From: Deltaproteobacteria bacterium
GTDB taxonomy: Bacteria; Bdellovibrionota_F; JAHFAK01
DNA length: 7,685 nucleotides
Assembly (NCBI GenBank): GCA_023250585.1
Contig: JAHFAK010000110.1
Coordinates: 1-7,685 of the forward strand
Reading direction: 5' to 3'
In this document: in pieces, positions 1 to 6,900 of the stretch
Layout of the letters: the number at the start of each line of letters is the position of its first letter
Numbering within the stretch: the first letter of the stretch is position 1
Position numbers and translations under genes: made by a program
The notes under the pieces: generated by a model
Seen by the model: only the letters and a program-made list of their open reading frames with translations
The model's database searches: none
What the model was told of the DNA's origin: nothing

Positions 1-79
1 TTTCCATTTATTCCTTTCTTCTCTCCTATACTCCCTATAATATATCAGTGAATTTTTAACATGGATTCAAGAGAATACA
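1..79 (+). promoter_or_regulatory. Leader and probable promoter of the DUF1499 gene
   Basis: A perfect -10 hexamer TATAAT lies at 36-41, about 39 bases before the ATG at 80. No good -35 is visible; the region upstream (1-35) is almost pure pyrimidine on this strand, with only weak TTCCAT/TTCCTT-like matches. A modest purine stretch (AAGAGA, about 69-74) can serve as ribosome binding site. Read on the minus strand, the same pyrimidine tract gives AAAGGA (13-18) followed by ATG at 7-5, so a divergent gene may begin at the window edge. Only two codons of it would be visible, so it is not called. Confidence 0.45.
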
Positions 80-553
80 ATGAAACCGCTTATTAACGAT
101 ATCACAACTTCATTCGATAATCCGCCGCAATTCAAGGAACTCGCAAAGAAATATCCTAATCGAGATTATATGTACCACCAAGAATTTAAGCAAAAACAAG
201 AGAGTTACTATTCAATCTTTCCATTAAGAATTAAAAACACACAAGATACTGTTTTTACTCTTGCTCATGAGATTACTCAAGAACAAGGCTGGAAAATCGT
301 GAGTGTTGATAAAAGTCAATCGCGCATTGAAGCTGTAGCTACAACATCATTTTTTAGATTCAAAGATGATATTGTTATTGAGATTCGTGTTAGTAAAGAC
401 GGATTAATAGAAGTTCATATGCGATCAAAATCTCGTTTAGGCAAAGGAGATTTCGGTGCCAATGCTCGAAGAATTTCTCTTTATTTAAAATGCCTTGAAG
501 AAAAACTTACAGGTACTCTCCATAATGCCTATACCCCATCTGCCCGGAAGTAG
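80..553 (+). CDS. DUF1499 family protein
   Basis: This 157-residue protein carries the marks of the DUF1499 family: an N-terminal segment of the TTSFDNPPQF type (about 9-18), a central W71 followed by a strand-rich stretch (72-104), and the hallmark RSKSRLGKGDFGANARRI at 115-132. The family is widespread in bacteria and plastid-bearing eukaryotes, and its biochemical role is not settled. There is no signal peptide or membrane segment, so it is probably cytoplasmic. The ATG at 80 is preceded by a weak AAGAGA. An upstream ATG at 61 is out of frame and soon stopped. Oddly, the last three codons (A-R-K) and the TAG stop lie within the first copy of a 30-bp tandem repeat at 542-601. The C-terminal tail was therefore probably supplied or replaced by the repeat, but the conserved domain ends well before it (about residue 145). 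Family assignment is firm, function unknown. Confidence 0.88.
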   Translation: MKPLINDITTSFDNPPQFKELAKKYPNRDYMYHQEFKQKQESYYSIFPLRIKNTQDTVFTLAHEITQEQGWKIVSVDKSQSRIEAVATTSFFRFKDDIVIEIRVSKDGLIEVHMRSKSRLGKGDFGANARRISLYLKCLEEKLTGTLHNAYTPSARK

Positions 554-601
554 TGTCACACCTTTTTCTTAGCCCGGAAGTAGTGTCACACCTTTTTCTT
601 A
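542..601. repeat. Perfect 30-bp direct tandem repeat, two copies
   Basis: Two identical 30-bp units occupy 542-571 and 572-601. Each contains the core GGAAGTAGTGTCACACCT (546-563 and 576-593). The core includes the small dyad GTGT-C-ACAC (554-562 in copy 1). The first unit overlaps the end of the DUF1499 gene and provides its TAG stop (551-553). The same 18-nt core recurs as both arms of the long inverted repeat at 7451-7555, so this is a dispersed repeat family. Perfect identity between copies suggests recent duplication or active maintenance. Confidence 0.95.
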
Positions 602-609
602 ATAAAATC

Positions 610-637
610 TTGACATATGTCATCATTTATATAGAAT
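610..637 (+). promoter_or_regulatory. Sigma70-type promoter of the carbamoyltransferase-methyltransferase gene
   Basis: A perfect -35 TTGACA (610-615) and a near-perfect -10 TAGAAT (632-637) are separated by 16 bases. The predicted start is near 644, giving a leader of about 39 bases before the ATG at 683. It is the best promoter match in the window. It begins eight bases after the tandem repeat and is overlapped by TGACAT half-sites. Confidence 0.75.
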
Positions 638-642
638 GACAT
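611..642. promoter_or_regulatory. Candidate operator: three TGACAT half-sites over the promoter
   Basis: TGACATATGTCA at 611-622 is a perfect 12-bp palindrome covering most of the -35 box. A third half-site, TGACAT, occurs at 637-642 at the end of the -10 box. This also creates a 7-bp inverted repeat ATGTCAT (617-623) / ATGACAT (636-642). The two direct-orientation half-sites start 26 bases apart. The arrangement is what a dimeric regulator blocking polymerase would use. The regulator is not identified. Confidence 0.5.
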
Positions 643-682
643 TTTAAATAAATACCTGCCGGGGTTATTATAGAGAGGAAGT

Positions 683-3600
683 ATGTATCACATAGGGATT
701 AATCTTGGACATGATCGATCTGCCGCTATTGTTCGCGATGGCAAAATACTTTCAGCAATTCACCAAGAACGATTAGATAGATGTAAACACAGTATTGGAT
801 ATCTCTATCAAAATGTAGGTGATGATGGACAGATCCAATTACCTCATGAAGCAATCCAGTATTGCATGCAGAGCCTTGGCATTAGTTTTAATGACATTGA
901 AACAATTACAGCAAATATGCCGGGCATTGATAAATCATATGATATTTTATTACGGCAACTTCCTGCAGAGTTAAAAGAAAAAATACGAAAAGCTCCAAGT
1001 CATCATCTTCTTCATGCCTACACTGCATTTTGGCCATCGGGATTTTCAGAATCACCCATTCTTGTTGTCGATGCTTCGGGATCAACATATCCTGATGGAA
1101 CCTGTGAGTCGTATTCACTCTTTAAAGGTGAAGGCACGCGGATTGCTCCTATTCATAGCGAACGAGTTCCCACGCATCTTGCCGGACTTTCAACACTTGG
1201 ATTTGTGTATGAGTATATTACGCGTAAAGCAGGATTCATAACTCGCGTTGGAGAATCGGTATCAATTCCTGAAGCTGGAAAGCTCATGGGCCTTGCGCCA
1301 TATGGAACTGATCAAAAGAATTGGCGAGAATGGTTTCATATTAATCCAAAGAGTTATCACATTGAAATCAATGCCTATGACATTTTTTTAGAAATAGCTG
1401 CTATTGAAAAAAAATATGATGATCACAACGGCAAACCGTATTTGCGAGCTTTCATGGCTGACTTAGCCTATAAGGTCCAAAAGGAACTTGAAAAAGCGCT
1501 CCTTCATCTTGCACGGTTAGTTACCGAAGAAACAAAAAGTAAGCAACTCTCTATTGCTGGCGGTGTAGGATTGAATTCAGTTGCAAATTACAAAATATTA
1601 CGCAAATTGCAGCTCGATGATATATTTATTTTTCCCGCAGCAGGTGATGCTGGAATTGCAGCAGGCGCTGCTCTCTGGGCATATGCAACGAGCACCAAAA
1701 AGCCAAAACGCGAAAAACTCTCGAATGCCTTCCTCGGTAAAACGTACAGTAAAGAAACAATTGAAAGTACACTGAAGAAATTTGATAAACAAATTACCGT
1801 TGGTGAGTTATCGTATAATGAGATTATCGCAACGACAGCGAAGATGCTCTCGAAAGGCCATATCATTGCTCGCTTTGAAAAGGGTTCTGAATTTGGACCA
1901 CGCGCACTGGGCAATCGCTCAATTATTGTTGACCCTTCATTTCCCCAAATGCGTGATGTCCTTAATGCTCGTGTGAAATTCCGTGAAGCGTTCCGACCAT
2001 TTGCTCCGGTTATTCCCGAGTCAAAAATTGACGAAGTATTTGAACAAAAAATTCCATCTCCGTTTATGCTTGTTGTATCGAATATCAGAAAAAAATATCA
2101 TTCACTTATTCCGTCAGTTACTCATGTCGATGGAACGGGCCGTGTGCAGTCGGTTACCAAAAAAGATAATCCCTTTTTCCATGATCTTTGTTTTCAGATT
2201 AAGAAAGAACGAAAAGGACCACCGGTTTTACTCAATACGAGTTTTAATATTGCTGGCCAACCTATTGTAGAAACTCCAGAAGATGCACTCGAAACATTTC
2301 TTGCAACGGATATTGATTATTTGGTTTTAGAAAATTTTTGGATTTCAAAAAAACATGCAAGCGTTAAAGAATATGATGAACATATATCACTCGTGAAACC
2401 AACATTCTTACCCAAAGGTCTTCTCCCCGATCAAAGTGATCTTACCGATATGATGACCGAACTCGATAAAGCGTTTTTTTATAAGAAAAACGATGATTGT
2501 CCATGGACGCATGATGAGCTTTTACGGTTATCTTCCGAAGGAGCACGTTTCCGTGAAAAAAGTAAACTTTTCCAAAATAACCCCTATCGCGTACCATTTA
2601 AGTCCGAGCTTTCTCCTGCGATTGGTATCATCTTTGATCCCCTTGGTAGATCTCAATTAGCTAATAGAGAAGAAAAGAAGATTTCTCATTTTCTTACCTG
2701 GGAAGAAACAAACATTATACTTGCGCTCGTCCATGGTTCATCTCTCAATCTTTCTCGTCTTCGTTTAGACCTCCAATATTCAACGGAGGAATGGGAATCG
2801 CTTCTTACCCATTGGCAAACTATATTACATGAACTTGGTGTGAAAACCAGAGGATGGAAACAAGCGATAACGAGCACCAAAAAAGTAATTAAACGAGATT
2901 CAAAAACTTTTAGTATTTTTGAAAATGAAAACGTTAATGACGAAGGATATTTGAGAAAATTTCGAAATATATTACACGAAGTAGGATACCGAGAAGCAAC
3001 CGTATGTAAAATTCTTAAAGTAGAAACCCTACAAGATATTAATCCGACACATTATTATTACTATGATAAATATGTGTTAGATGAAACACCCGTTTCTGAC
3101 TGTATTCGATTATTTCTCATACGAGCTGCAATTCCTCTAAAACGGCTCGAAAAACTCATTACAGACAAACGTACACTCGATTTTCTGAAAGATATTGGAT
3201 TATTTATACAAAGAGGGTTACATACTTTTGTTTCTCGTGTGGATATTTATCATGTTGATGATCTCTACATCGTGACTGATCATCGCTACCTACTCTTTGA
3301 AGAAGATAAACTCTCTGAAAATGCTGTGATGTATATTGGAGCTGATAGTCTTGGTCTTGTTCATACAGCGCCACGGTATCCGGTCGGAAATATACTCGAT
3401 CTCTGCACGGGTTCAGGTATTCAGGCTCTCGTTGCAAGTCGCTATGGAGCCACAGTTATTGGTGTTGATATCAACCCCCGAGCGATTAGGTTCGCTCGCT
3501 TTAATGCAGTCTTAAATGGAATTCACAATGTACAATTTATACAATCAAACCTTTTTGAAAAATTAAAAGGTAAACATTTTGATACCATACTTGCAAATCC

Positions 3601-4531
3601 ACCATTTGTTCCAAGCCCACGATCTAATGTAACGTTTCGTGATGGAGGAAAAAATGGAGAGGAAATTTTAGTAAACATTATTAAACAATCGAAAGACTAT
3701 CTTACTGATCGGGGAAAACTTCATATTGTAACCGATTTAGTTGAGACGAAGAGCTACGAGAAGAAGCTTAAGTCATGGTGGTCGGGAGGCCGGGCTCATA
3801 GAATACTTCTTCAAACCGCTGATCGTGATGAAATTCTTTTTTCAGTGCCACACAGCCATTTACCTTTTGGACAGAGTTATGAAAGCTACACAAAAGAGCT
3901 CGGACAATGGATTGAGAATTTTCGTAAAAAGGGTTTAAAGAAAGTTAACTTTGGGTATATTTTGATTCATAAAACAAAGGTTTCGAATGAACACTATTTA
4001 GTGCGAACAATTAATAATCCCCATAAACCAATCCATCATGAAGTAAAAAATTACTGTGATGATTTAGATTTCATAAGTACGCTTTCTCATAAAGACTCAC
4101 GTGATTGTTCTCTTAAAATACATGAATCGATCCGATTACGGCAAGAAACAGGATCCAACGAGGACCAATCGGTGTATGAAATTGTTGCTCACAATAATCC
4201 TTTTTTTACAACCTATAAAACTACCGAAGAAGTGTTTCATATAGTTACCAATATTATTGAAAGAAAAACAACGTTACACGATTTCATGGGTAATGAAACA
4301 TACGACATCGTTATTGAATTACTCAATAAGGGCATTTTAAAAATTGTAAAAAATAGTAAAATGTCTCAGGATAGAGCTCATACACCATTACCTCTAATTT
4401 CATCTCCAAAAAATAACCTCGTCACACCGTTACCATTATTGTCACCCAAGAAGATTGGAGAACCGCTTATTAGAGAAATGGAGACAAAAACAACTCCAAC
4501 CTGCCTTTCTTCCTATATAACAACTTCATAA
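683..4531 (+). CDS. O-carbamoyltransferase (NodU/CmcH type) fused to a SAM-dependent methyltransferase
   Basis: Residues 1-555 form a full carbamoyltransferase of the NodU/CmcH/TobZ family, which makes carbamoyl-adenylate from carbamoyl phosphate and ATP and transfers the carbamoyl group to a hydroxyl. The Kae1-like part has the metal-binding H107xxxH111, D130 (VVDASGS) and D322 (AAGDAGIAAG). The C-terminal part has SEFGPRALGNRS (402-413), HVDGTGRVQSV (481-491) and LNTSFNIAGQPIVETPEDAL (517-536). Residues 560-745 are a linker of unknown fold with a possible small helix-turn-helix-like unit (670-720). Residues about 750-1100 resemble class I methyltransferases of the N5-glutamine/small-domain type with a helical N-terminal region: motif I LDLCTGSGIQAL (905-916), acidic D929 (GVDINP), NPPFVPSP (972-979) and FRDGG (985-989). 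Residues 1165-1222 look like a winged-helix C-terminal domain. The tail repeats TPLPLxSPK. Start: ATG at 683 after GAGAGG (673-678). Stand-alone carbamoyltransferases are usually near 550-600 residues, so this is about twice normal length. Substrate unknown. Confidence 0.9.
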   Translation: MYHIGINLGHDRSAAIVRDGKILSAIHQERLDRCKHSIGYLYQNVGDDGQIQLPHEAIQYCMQSLGISFNDIETITANMPGIDKSYDILLRQLPAELKEKIRKAPSHHLLHAYTAFWPSGFSESPILVVDASGSTYPDGTCESYSLFKGEGTRIAPIHSERVPTHLAGLSTLGFVYEYITRKAGFITRVGESVSIPEAGKLMGLAPYGTDQKNWREWFHINPKSYHIEINAYDIFLEIAAIEKKYDDHNGKPYLRAFMADLAYKVQKELEKALLHLARLVTEETKSKQLSIAGGVGLNSVANYKILRKLQLDDIFIFPAAGDAGIAAGAALWAYATSTKKPKREKLSNAFLGKTYSKETIESTLKKFDKQITVGELSYNEIIATTAKMLSKGHIIARFEKGSEFGPRALGNRSIIVDPSFPQMRDVLNARVKFREAFRPFAPVIPESKIDEVFEQKIPSPFMLVVSNIRKKYHSLIPSVTHVDGTGRVQSVTKKDNPFFHDLCFQIKKERKGPPVLLNTSFNIAGQPIVETPEDALETFLATDIDYLVLENFWISKKHASVKEYDEHISLVKPTFLPKGLLPDQSDLTDMMTELDKAFFYKKNDDCPWTHDELLRLSSEGARFREKSKLFQNNPYRVPFKSELSPAIGIIFDPLGRSQLANREEKKISHFLTWEETNIILALVHGSSLNLSRLRLDLQYSTEEWESLLTHWQTILHELGVKTRGWKQAITSTKKVIKRDSKTFSIFENENVNDEGYLRKFRNILHEVGYREATVCKILKVETLQDINPTHYYYYDKYVLDETPVSDCIRLFLIRAAIPLKRLEKLITDKRTLDFLKDIGLFIQRGLHTFVSRVDIYHVDDLYIVTDHRYLLFEEDKLSENAVMYIGADSLGLVHTAPRYPVGNILDLCTGSGIQALVASRYGATVIGVDINPRAIRFARFNAVLNGIHNVQFIQSNLFEKLKGKHFDTILANPPFVPSPRSNVTFRDGGKNGEEILVNIIKQSKDYLTDRGKLHIVTDLVETKSYEKKLKSWWSGGRAHRILLQTADRDEILFSVPHSHLPFGQSYESYTKELGQWIENFRKKGLKKVNFGYILIHKTKVSNEHYLVRTINNPHKPIHHEVKNYCDDLDFISTLSHKDSRDCSLKIHESIRLRQETGSNEDQSVYEIVAHNNPFFTTYKTTEEVFHIVTNIIERKTTLHDFMGNETYDIVIELLNKGILKIVKNSKMSQDRAHTPLPLISSPKNNLVTPLPLLSPKKIGEPLIREMETKTTPTCLSSYITTS

Positions 4532-4567
4532 ATAGATAATAAAAGCTTTTTAAAATCAGCTTGTTAC

Positions 4568-4594
4568 ATTTATTTACTCAATAAGTTAATAAAT
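4568..4594. repeat. AT-rich imperfect hairpin between the fusion gene and the hydrolase gene
   Basis: Arms ATTTATTTACT (4568-4578) and AGTTAATAAAT (4584-4594) pair at 10 of 11 positions around a 5-base loop. The hairpin lies 36 bases after the fusion gene's stop and just before the -35 box of the next gene. It has no GC-rich stem and no T-run, so it is a poor intrinsic terminator. An operator or a simple AT-rich coincidence are alternatives. A 10-bp palindrome AAAAGCTTTT (4541-4550) lies closer to the stop. Confidence 0.35.
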
Positions 4595-4598
4595 AGTA

Positions 4599-4627
4599 TT
4601 GTAAAAAACATGAAAATAGAGTATACT
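4599..4627 (+). promoter_or_regulatory. Promoter of the isochorismatase-fold hydrolase gene
   Basis: The -35-like TTGTAA (4599-4604, four of six matches) and -10-like TATACT (4622-4627, five of six) are 17 bases apart. The predicted start is near 4634, giving a leader of about 30 bases. This suggests the hydrolase, and probably the kinase after it, is transcribed independently of the fusion gene. Confidence 0.55.
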
Positions 4628-4654
4628 ACAAATTAGGAGAAGTTTAATCAAAAA

Positions 4655-4660
4655 AGGAGG
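4655..4660 (+). promoter_or_regulatory. Strong Shine-Dalgarno site AGGAGG
   Basis: A consensus AGGAGG preceded by an A-run sits four bases before the ATG at 4665. It fixes that start and predicts efficient translation, in contrast with the weaker sites before the genes at 80 and 5320. Confidence 0.8.
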
Positions 4661-4664
4661 ATCT

Positions 4665-5264
4665 ATGAAAAAAAATAAAGTAGCAGTAGTACTTATAGGC
4701 TACCAAAATGATTACTTCGCCAAAGATGGAATTTTACATAGTGTCATTGAACTCAATGCTCAGTCAGTACTGAATAATACCATGCATTTGGTGAAGTCAT
4801 TAAGTCCCACAAAAGTCCCGATGATTTCAACGCCCATTACTTTTACTCCAAATTATTCGGAGTTAGTTGAACCGGTGGGAATTTTGAAAACAATTAAAGA
4901 TGTGGGTGCTTTTAAAGAAGGAGCTAAGGGAGCTGAAACTATCCCCGAAATCAAGAAATTCGAACCACGCATTCAATCGATTCCGGGAAAGAGGGGATTA
5001 AACGCATTTAGTAATACAGATCTTGATAAGATTCTGAAGGAAAACAACGTTAATTCACTTGTAATAGCCGGCGTGGTTACGTCGCTCTGTATTGATTCAA
5101 CAGCAAGGTCAGCACATGAACGAGGATATAAGGTTTTAATTGTCTCTGATTGTATATGCGGGCGAACTCAAACAGAACAAAATTTCTATTTGGAAAATGT
5201 TTTTCCTCTGTATGCAGAGGTAATAGAGTACAAGACTCTTCTCAAGAAACTTGAAATAATGTAA
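4665..5264 (+). CDS. Isochorismatase-fold cysteine hydrolase with altered catalytic triad
   Basis: The 199-residue length and motif order fit the isochorismatase/nicotinamidase-like cysteine hydrolases, which hydrolyse amides or vinyl ethers with an Asp-Lys-Cys triad. The likely catalytic Cys is C142 in GVVTSLCID (136-144), with the family's usual cis-peptide region just before it. The likely Lys is K109 in GKRGLNAFSNTDL (108-120). The first strand reads VVLIGYQNDYF (8-18), where family members normally have a D-x-Q-x-D-F pattern, so the expected catalytic Asp is G12. D16 corresponds to the second, non-catalytic Asp of that motif. The protein may use another acid, do different chemistry, or be inactive. 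No signal peptide or membrane segment is seen, so it is cytoplasmic. It has its own promoter and a strong AGGAGG, and is followed after 55 bases by the hybrid kinase, probably as one transcript. Family call is firm; substrate (amide, carbamoyl compound or other) is unknown. Confidence 0.87.
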   Translation: MKKNKVAVVLIGYQNDYFAKDGILHSVIELNAQSVLNNTMHLVKSLSPTKVPMISTPITFTPNYSELVEPVGILKTIKDVGAFKEGAKGAETIPEIKKFEPRIQSIPGKRGLNAFSNTDLDKILKENNVNSLVIAGVVTSLCIDSTARSAHERGYKVLIVSDCICGRTQTEQNFYLENVFPLYAEVIEYKTLLKKLEIM

Positions 5265-5283
5265 TTGATGTATCATTGTTAAA

Positions 5284-5312
5284 GTCCTCGTAAAAAGGGA
5301 AGAGTCGAGGAC
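5284..5312 (+). promoter_or_regulatory. Hairpin that can mask the kinase ribosome binding site
   Basis: GTCCTCG (5284-5290) and CGAGGAC (5306-5312) are perfect 7-base inverted arms around a 15-base loop. The right arm contains GAGG (5307-5310), the best SD candidate for the ATG at 5320, nine bases downstream. If the hairpin forms in the mRNA it would cover the SD. A competing purine run, AAAAAGGGAAGAG (5292-5304), lies in the loop but is far from the start. No T-run follows, so it is not an intrinsic terminator. Confidence 0.5.
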
Positions 5313-5319
5313 AGATAGT

Positions 5320-6900
5320 ATGAATTCAAAAAAAGACGAATTACAAGCCCAAATTCATTATCGACTTATCGAAAGTCTTTCTTCATCTGAAAAGCGATTT
5401 GAAACACTCGTTGAACATCTCCAAGAAGCTGTTTTTGAGGTTAATGCCGATCGGGTTTTTACTTTTCTCAATCCTATGTGGGAAACATTGACAGGATATA
5501 AATTAGGGGAAAGTTTAGGGGCGCGGATTTGCCATTATGTATATGCAAAAGATAGGAAACGCTGTAGAGCTCTTTTTACCTTTGATGGAAATTTACTCAA
5601 TCCCAACAAACAGGATAAGATTCGTTTCAAAGATAAAACGGGAGAGATTAAATGGTTTGTTGTTTCTATAAATTTTGATGAGAGTAATACGATCAGTGGA
5701 TCACTCCATGATATCACTCATTTACAGAAAACTCGTGAAGATCTTGAAGCATCAATGCTCGAATTAAAAAGTGCTCAAGCGCAGTTAATACAGAGTGAAA
5801 AAATTGCTGGCATTGGACAACTAGCCGCCGGCGTATCACATGAATTTGGTAATCTACTTACTATTATGGATGGATATGCTCAGCACGCACAAAGAAATCC
5901 TGCAAAAGAAAATTATGAAAAACTTGTTGAAATTGTGCTGTCTACCTCAGAACGCGCAAAAAATATTATTAAAGGCATGCTCAGTTTTTCTCGTAAGACT
6001 GAATTAAAGAAGGTCGTTACCGATGTTAAAAATCTCGTAGAGAATGTACTGGTTATTATCGAAAACAGTCTTAAAAAAGAAGGTATGGAGATTGAGAGAG
6101 ATTATAACAAGAGTGCGGAAGTTTTTGCTGATCCCGGGCAGATTCAACAAGTACTCTTAAATATGATACTCAATGCTCGTGATGCTATGGCAGGTACAGG
6201 CGGAAGAATTACGATTACAACTGATGTTATTCTCGACAAACTGCTTATTCAAATAAAAGATACCGGATGTGGAATTCCTGCAAAAAATCTGTCGCATATC
6301 TTTAATCCATTTTTTACGACTAAGCATGAAGTAACAAGCTCAGGCCGGCCAGGGACTGGGCTTGGACTTTCGGTATCATACGGTATTATTAAAGATCACT
6401 GCGGCGAAATCACCTGTACGAGTAAAGTAGGTGAGGGAACTACCTTCAATATTTATCTCCCTTTATTACAAAATGATAGCAAAGCTTTACCTCAAACGGA
6501 TACTAAGAAAGCTCTTCTTAATCAATTTAATCGGGTTAAGTCTCTTAAAATTTTAGTTGTTGATGATGAAGTGAATATAGCATCTCTCTTAAAAGATGTA
6601 TTAACTAATGAGGGCTACCAGGTTGAAACATCGCATAATGGTGATGATGGTATTCGCGTTTTTAAAGAGAAAATTTTTGATATTATCATCATGGATATTC
6701 TCATGCCCGGAGGAATCAATGGAATAGAAGCAACAAAAGAAATAAAGAAGGTAAATAAAAACTCAAAAATTATTTTTTTATCGGGCAAAAAGCTATCGAA
6801 AGAAAACGAAGACGAATTGAAAAAAATTGGAGATGATTATCTTGCTAAGCCTTTTCAAATAACTGAATTACTGAATGCAGTCACACGACTCGCTCATTAA
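5320..6900 (+). CDS. Cytoplasmic hybrid sensor histidine kinase (PAS-HisKA-HATPase-REC)
   Basis: This 526-residue protein has no membrane segment. A PAS sensor domain spans about 27-135, with a PAC-like end (RFKDKTGEIKWF, then SGSLHDITHLQKTRE). A coiled segment leads to the dimerisation/phosphoacceptor domain with H174 in AAGVSHEFGN (169-178). The ATPase domain has the N-box NMILNARDAM (281-290), G1 DTGCGIP (314-320), F-box IFNPFFTTK (327-335) and G2 GTGLGL (345-350). A C-terminal receiver domain (409-526) has the acidic pair D415/D416, phosphoacceptor D459, S488 and K510, so all key residues are present. It should autophosphorylate H174 and pass phosphate to D459 and possibly to another receiver; no Hpt domain is seen. 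The ATG at 5320 is supported by GAGG at 5307-5310, inside a hairpin. It lies 55 bases after the hydrolase gene with no clear promoter between, so cotranscription is likely. Its stop overlaps the stop of the convergent response regulator by four bases. The signal sensed is unknown. Confidence 0.95.
   Translation: MNSKKDELQAQIHYRLIESLSSSEKRFETLVEHLQEAVFEVNADRVFTFLNPMWETLTGYKLGESLGARICHYVYAKDRKRCRALFTFDGNLLNPNKQDKIRFKDKTGEIKWFVVSINFDESNTISGSLHDITHLQKTREDLEASMLELKSAQAQLIQSEKIAGIGQLAAGVSHEFGNLLTIMDGYAQHAQRNPAKENYEKLVEIVLSTSERAKNIIKGMLSFSRKTELKKVVTDVKNLVENVLVIIENSLKKEGMEIERDYNKSAEVFADPGQIQQVLLNMILNARDAMAGTGGRITITTDVILDKLLIQIKDTGCGIPAKNLSHIFNPFFTTKHEVTSSGRPGTGLGLSVSYGIIKDHCGEITCTSKVGEGTTFNIYLPLLQNDSKALPQTDTKKALLNQFNRVKSLKILVVDDEVNIASLLKDVLTNEGYQVETSHNGDDGIRVFKEKIFDIIIMDILMPGGINGIEATKEIKKVNKNSKIIFLSGKKLSKENEDELKKIGDDYLAKPFQITELLNAVTRLAH

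Noticed and set aside
1-7. Divergent gene start (minus-strand ATG at 7-5 with AAAGGA upstream)
   Set aside because: Plausible spacing and SD, but only two codons fall in the window, so it cannot be supported.
542-601. CRISPR array
   Set aside because: The two 30-bp units are directly adjacent with no spacer, and there are only two copies.
1588-1914. Minus-strand 108-codon frame opposite the carbamoyltransferase domain
   Set aside because: It is a shadow of conserved carbamoyltransferase motifs on the plus strand, with no SD or protein-family features.
4541-4562. Intrinsic terminator after the fusion gene (AAAAGCTTTT palindrome, AAGCT/AGCTT arms)
   Set aside because: The stem is short and AT-rich, the perfect palindrome has no loop, and there is no proper T-run after a GC stem.
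5251-5293. Separate promoter for the hybrid kinase (TTGAAA at 5251 or TTGATG at 5265)
   Set aside because: Neither has a matching -10 at 16-18 bases, so readthrough from the hydrolase promoter is simpler.
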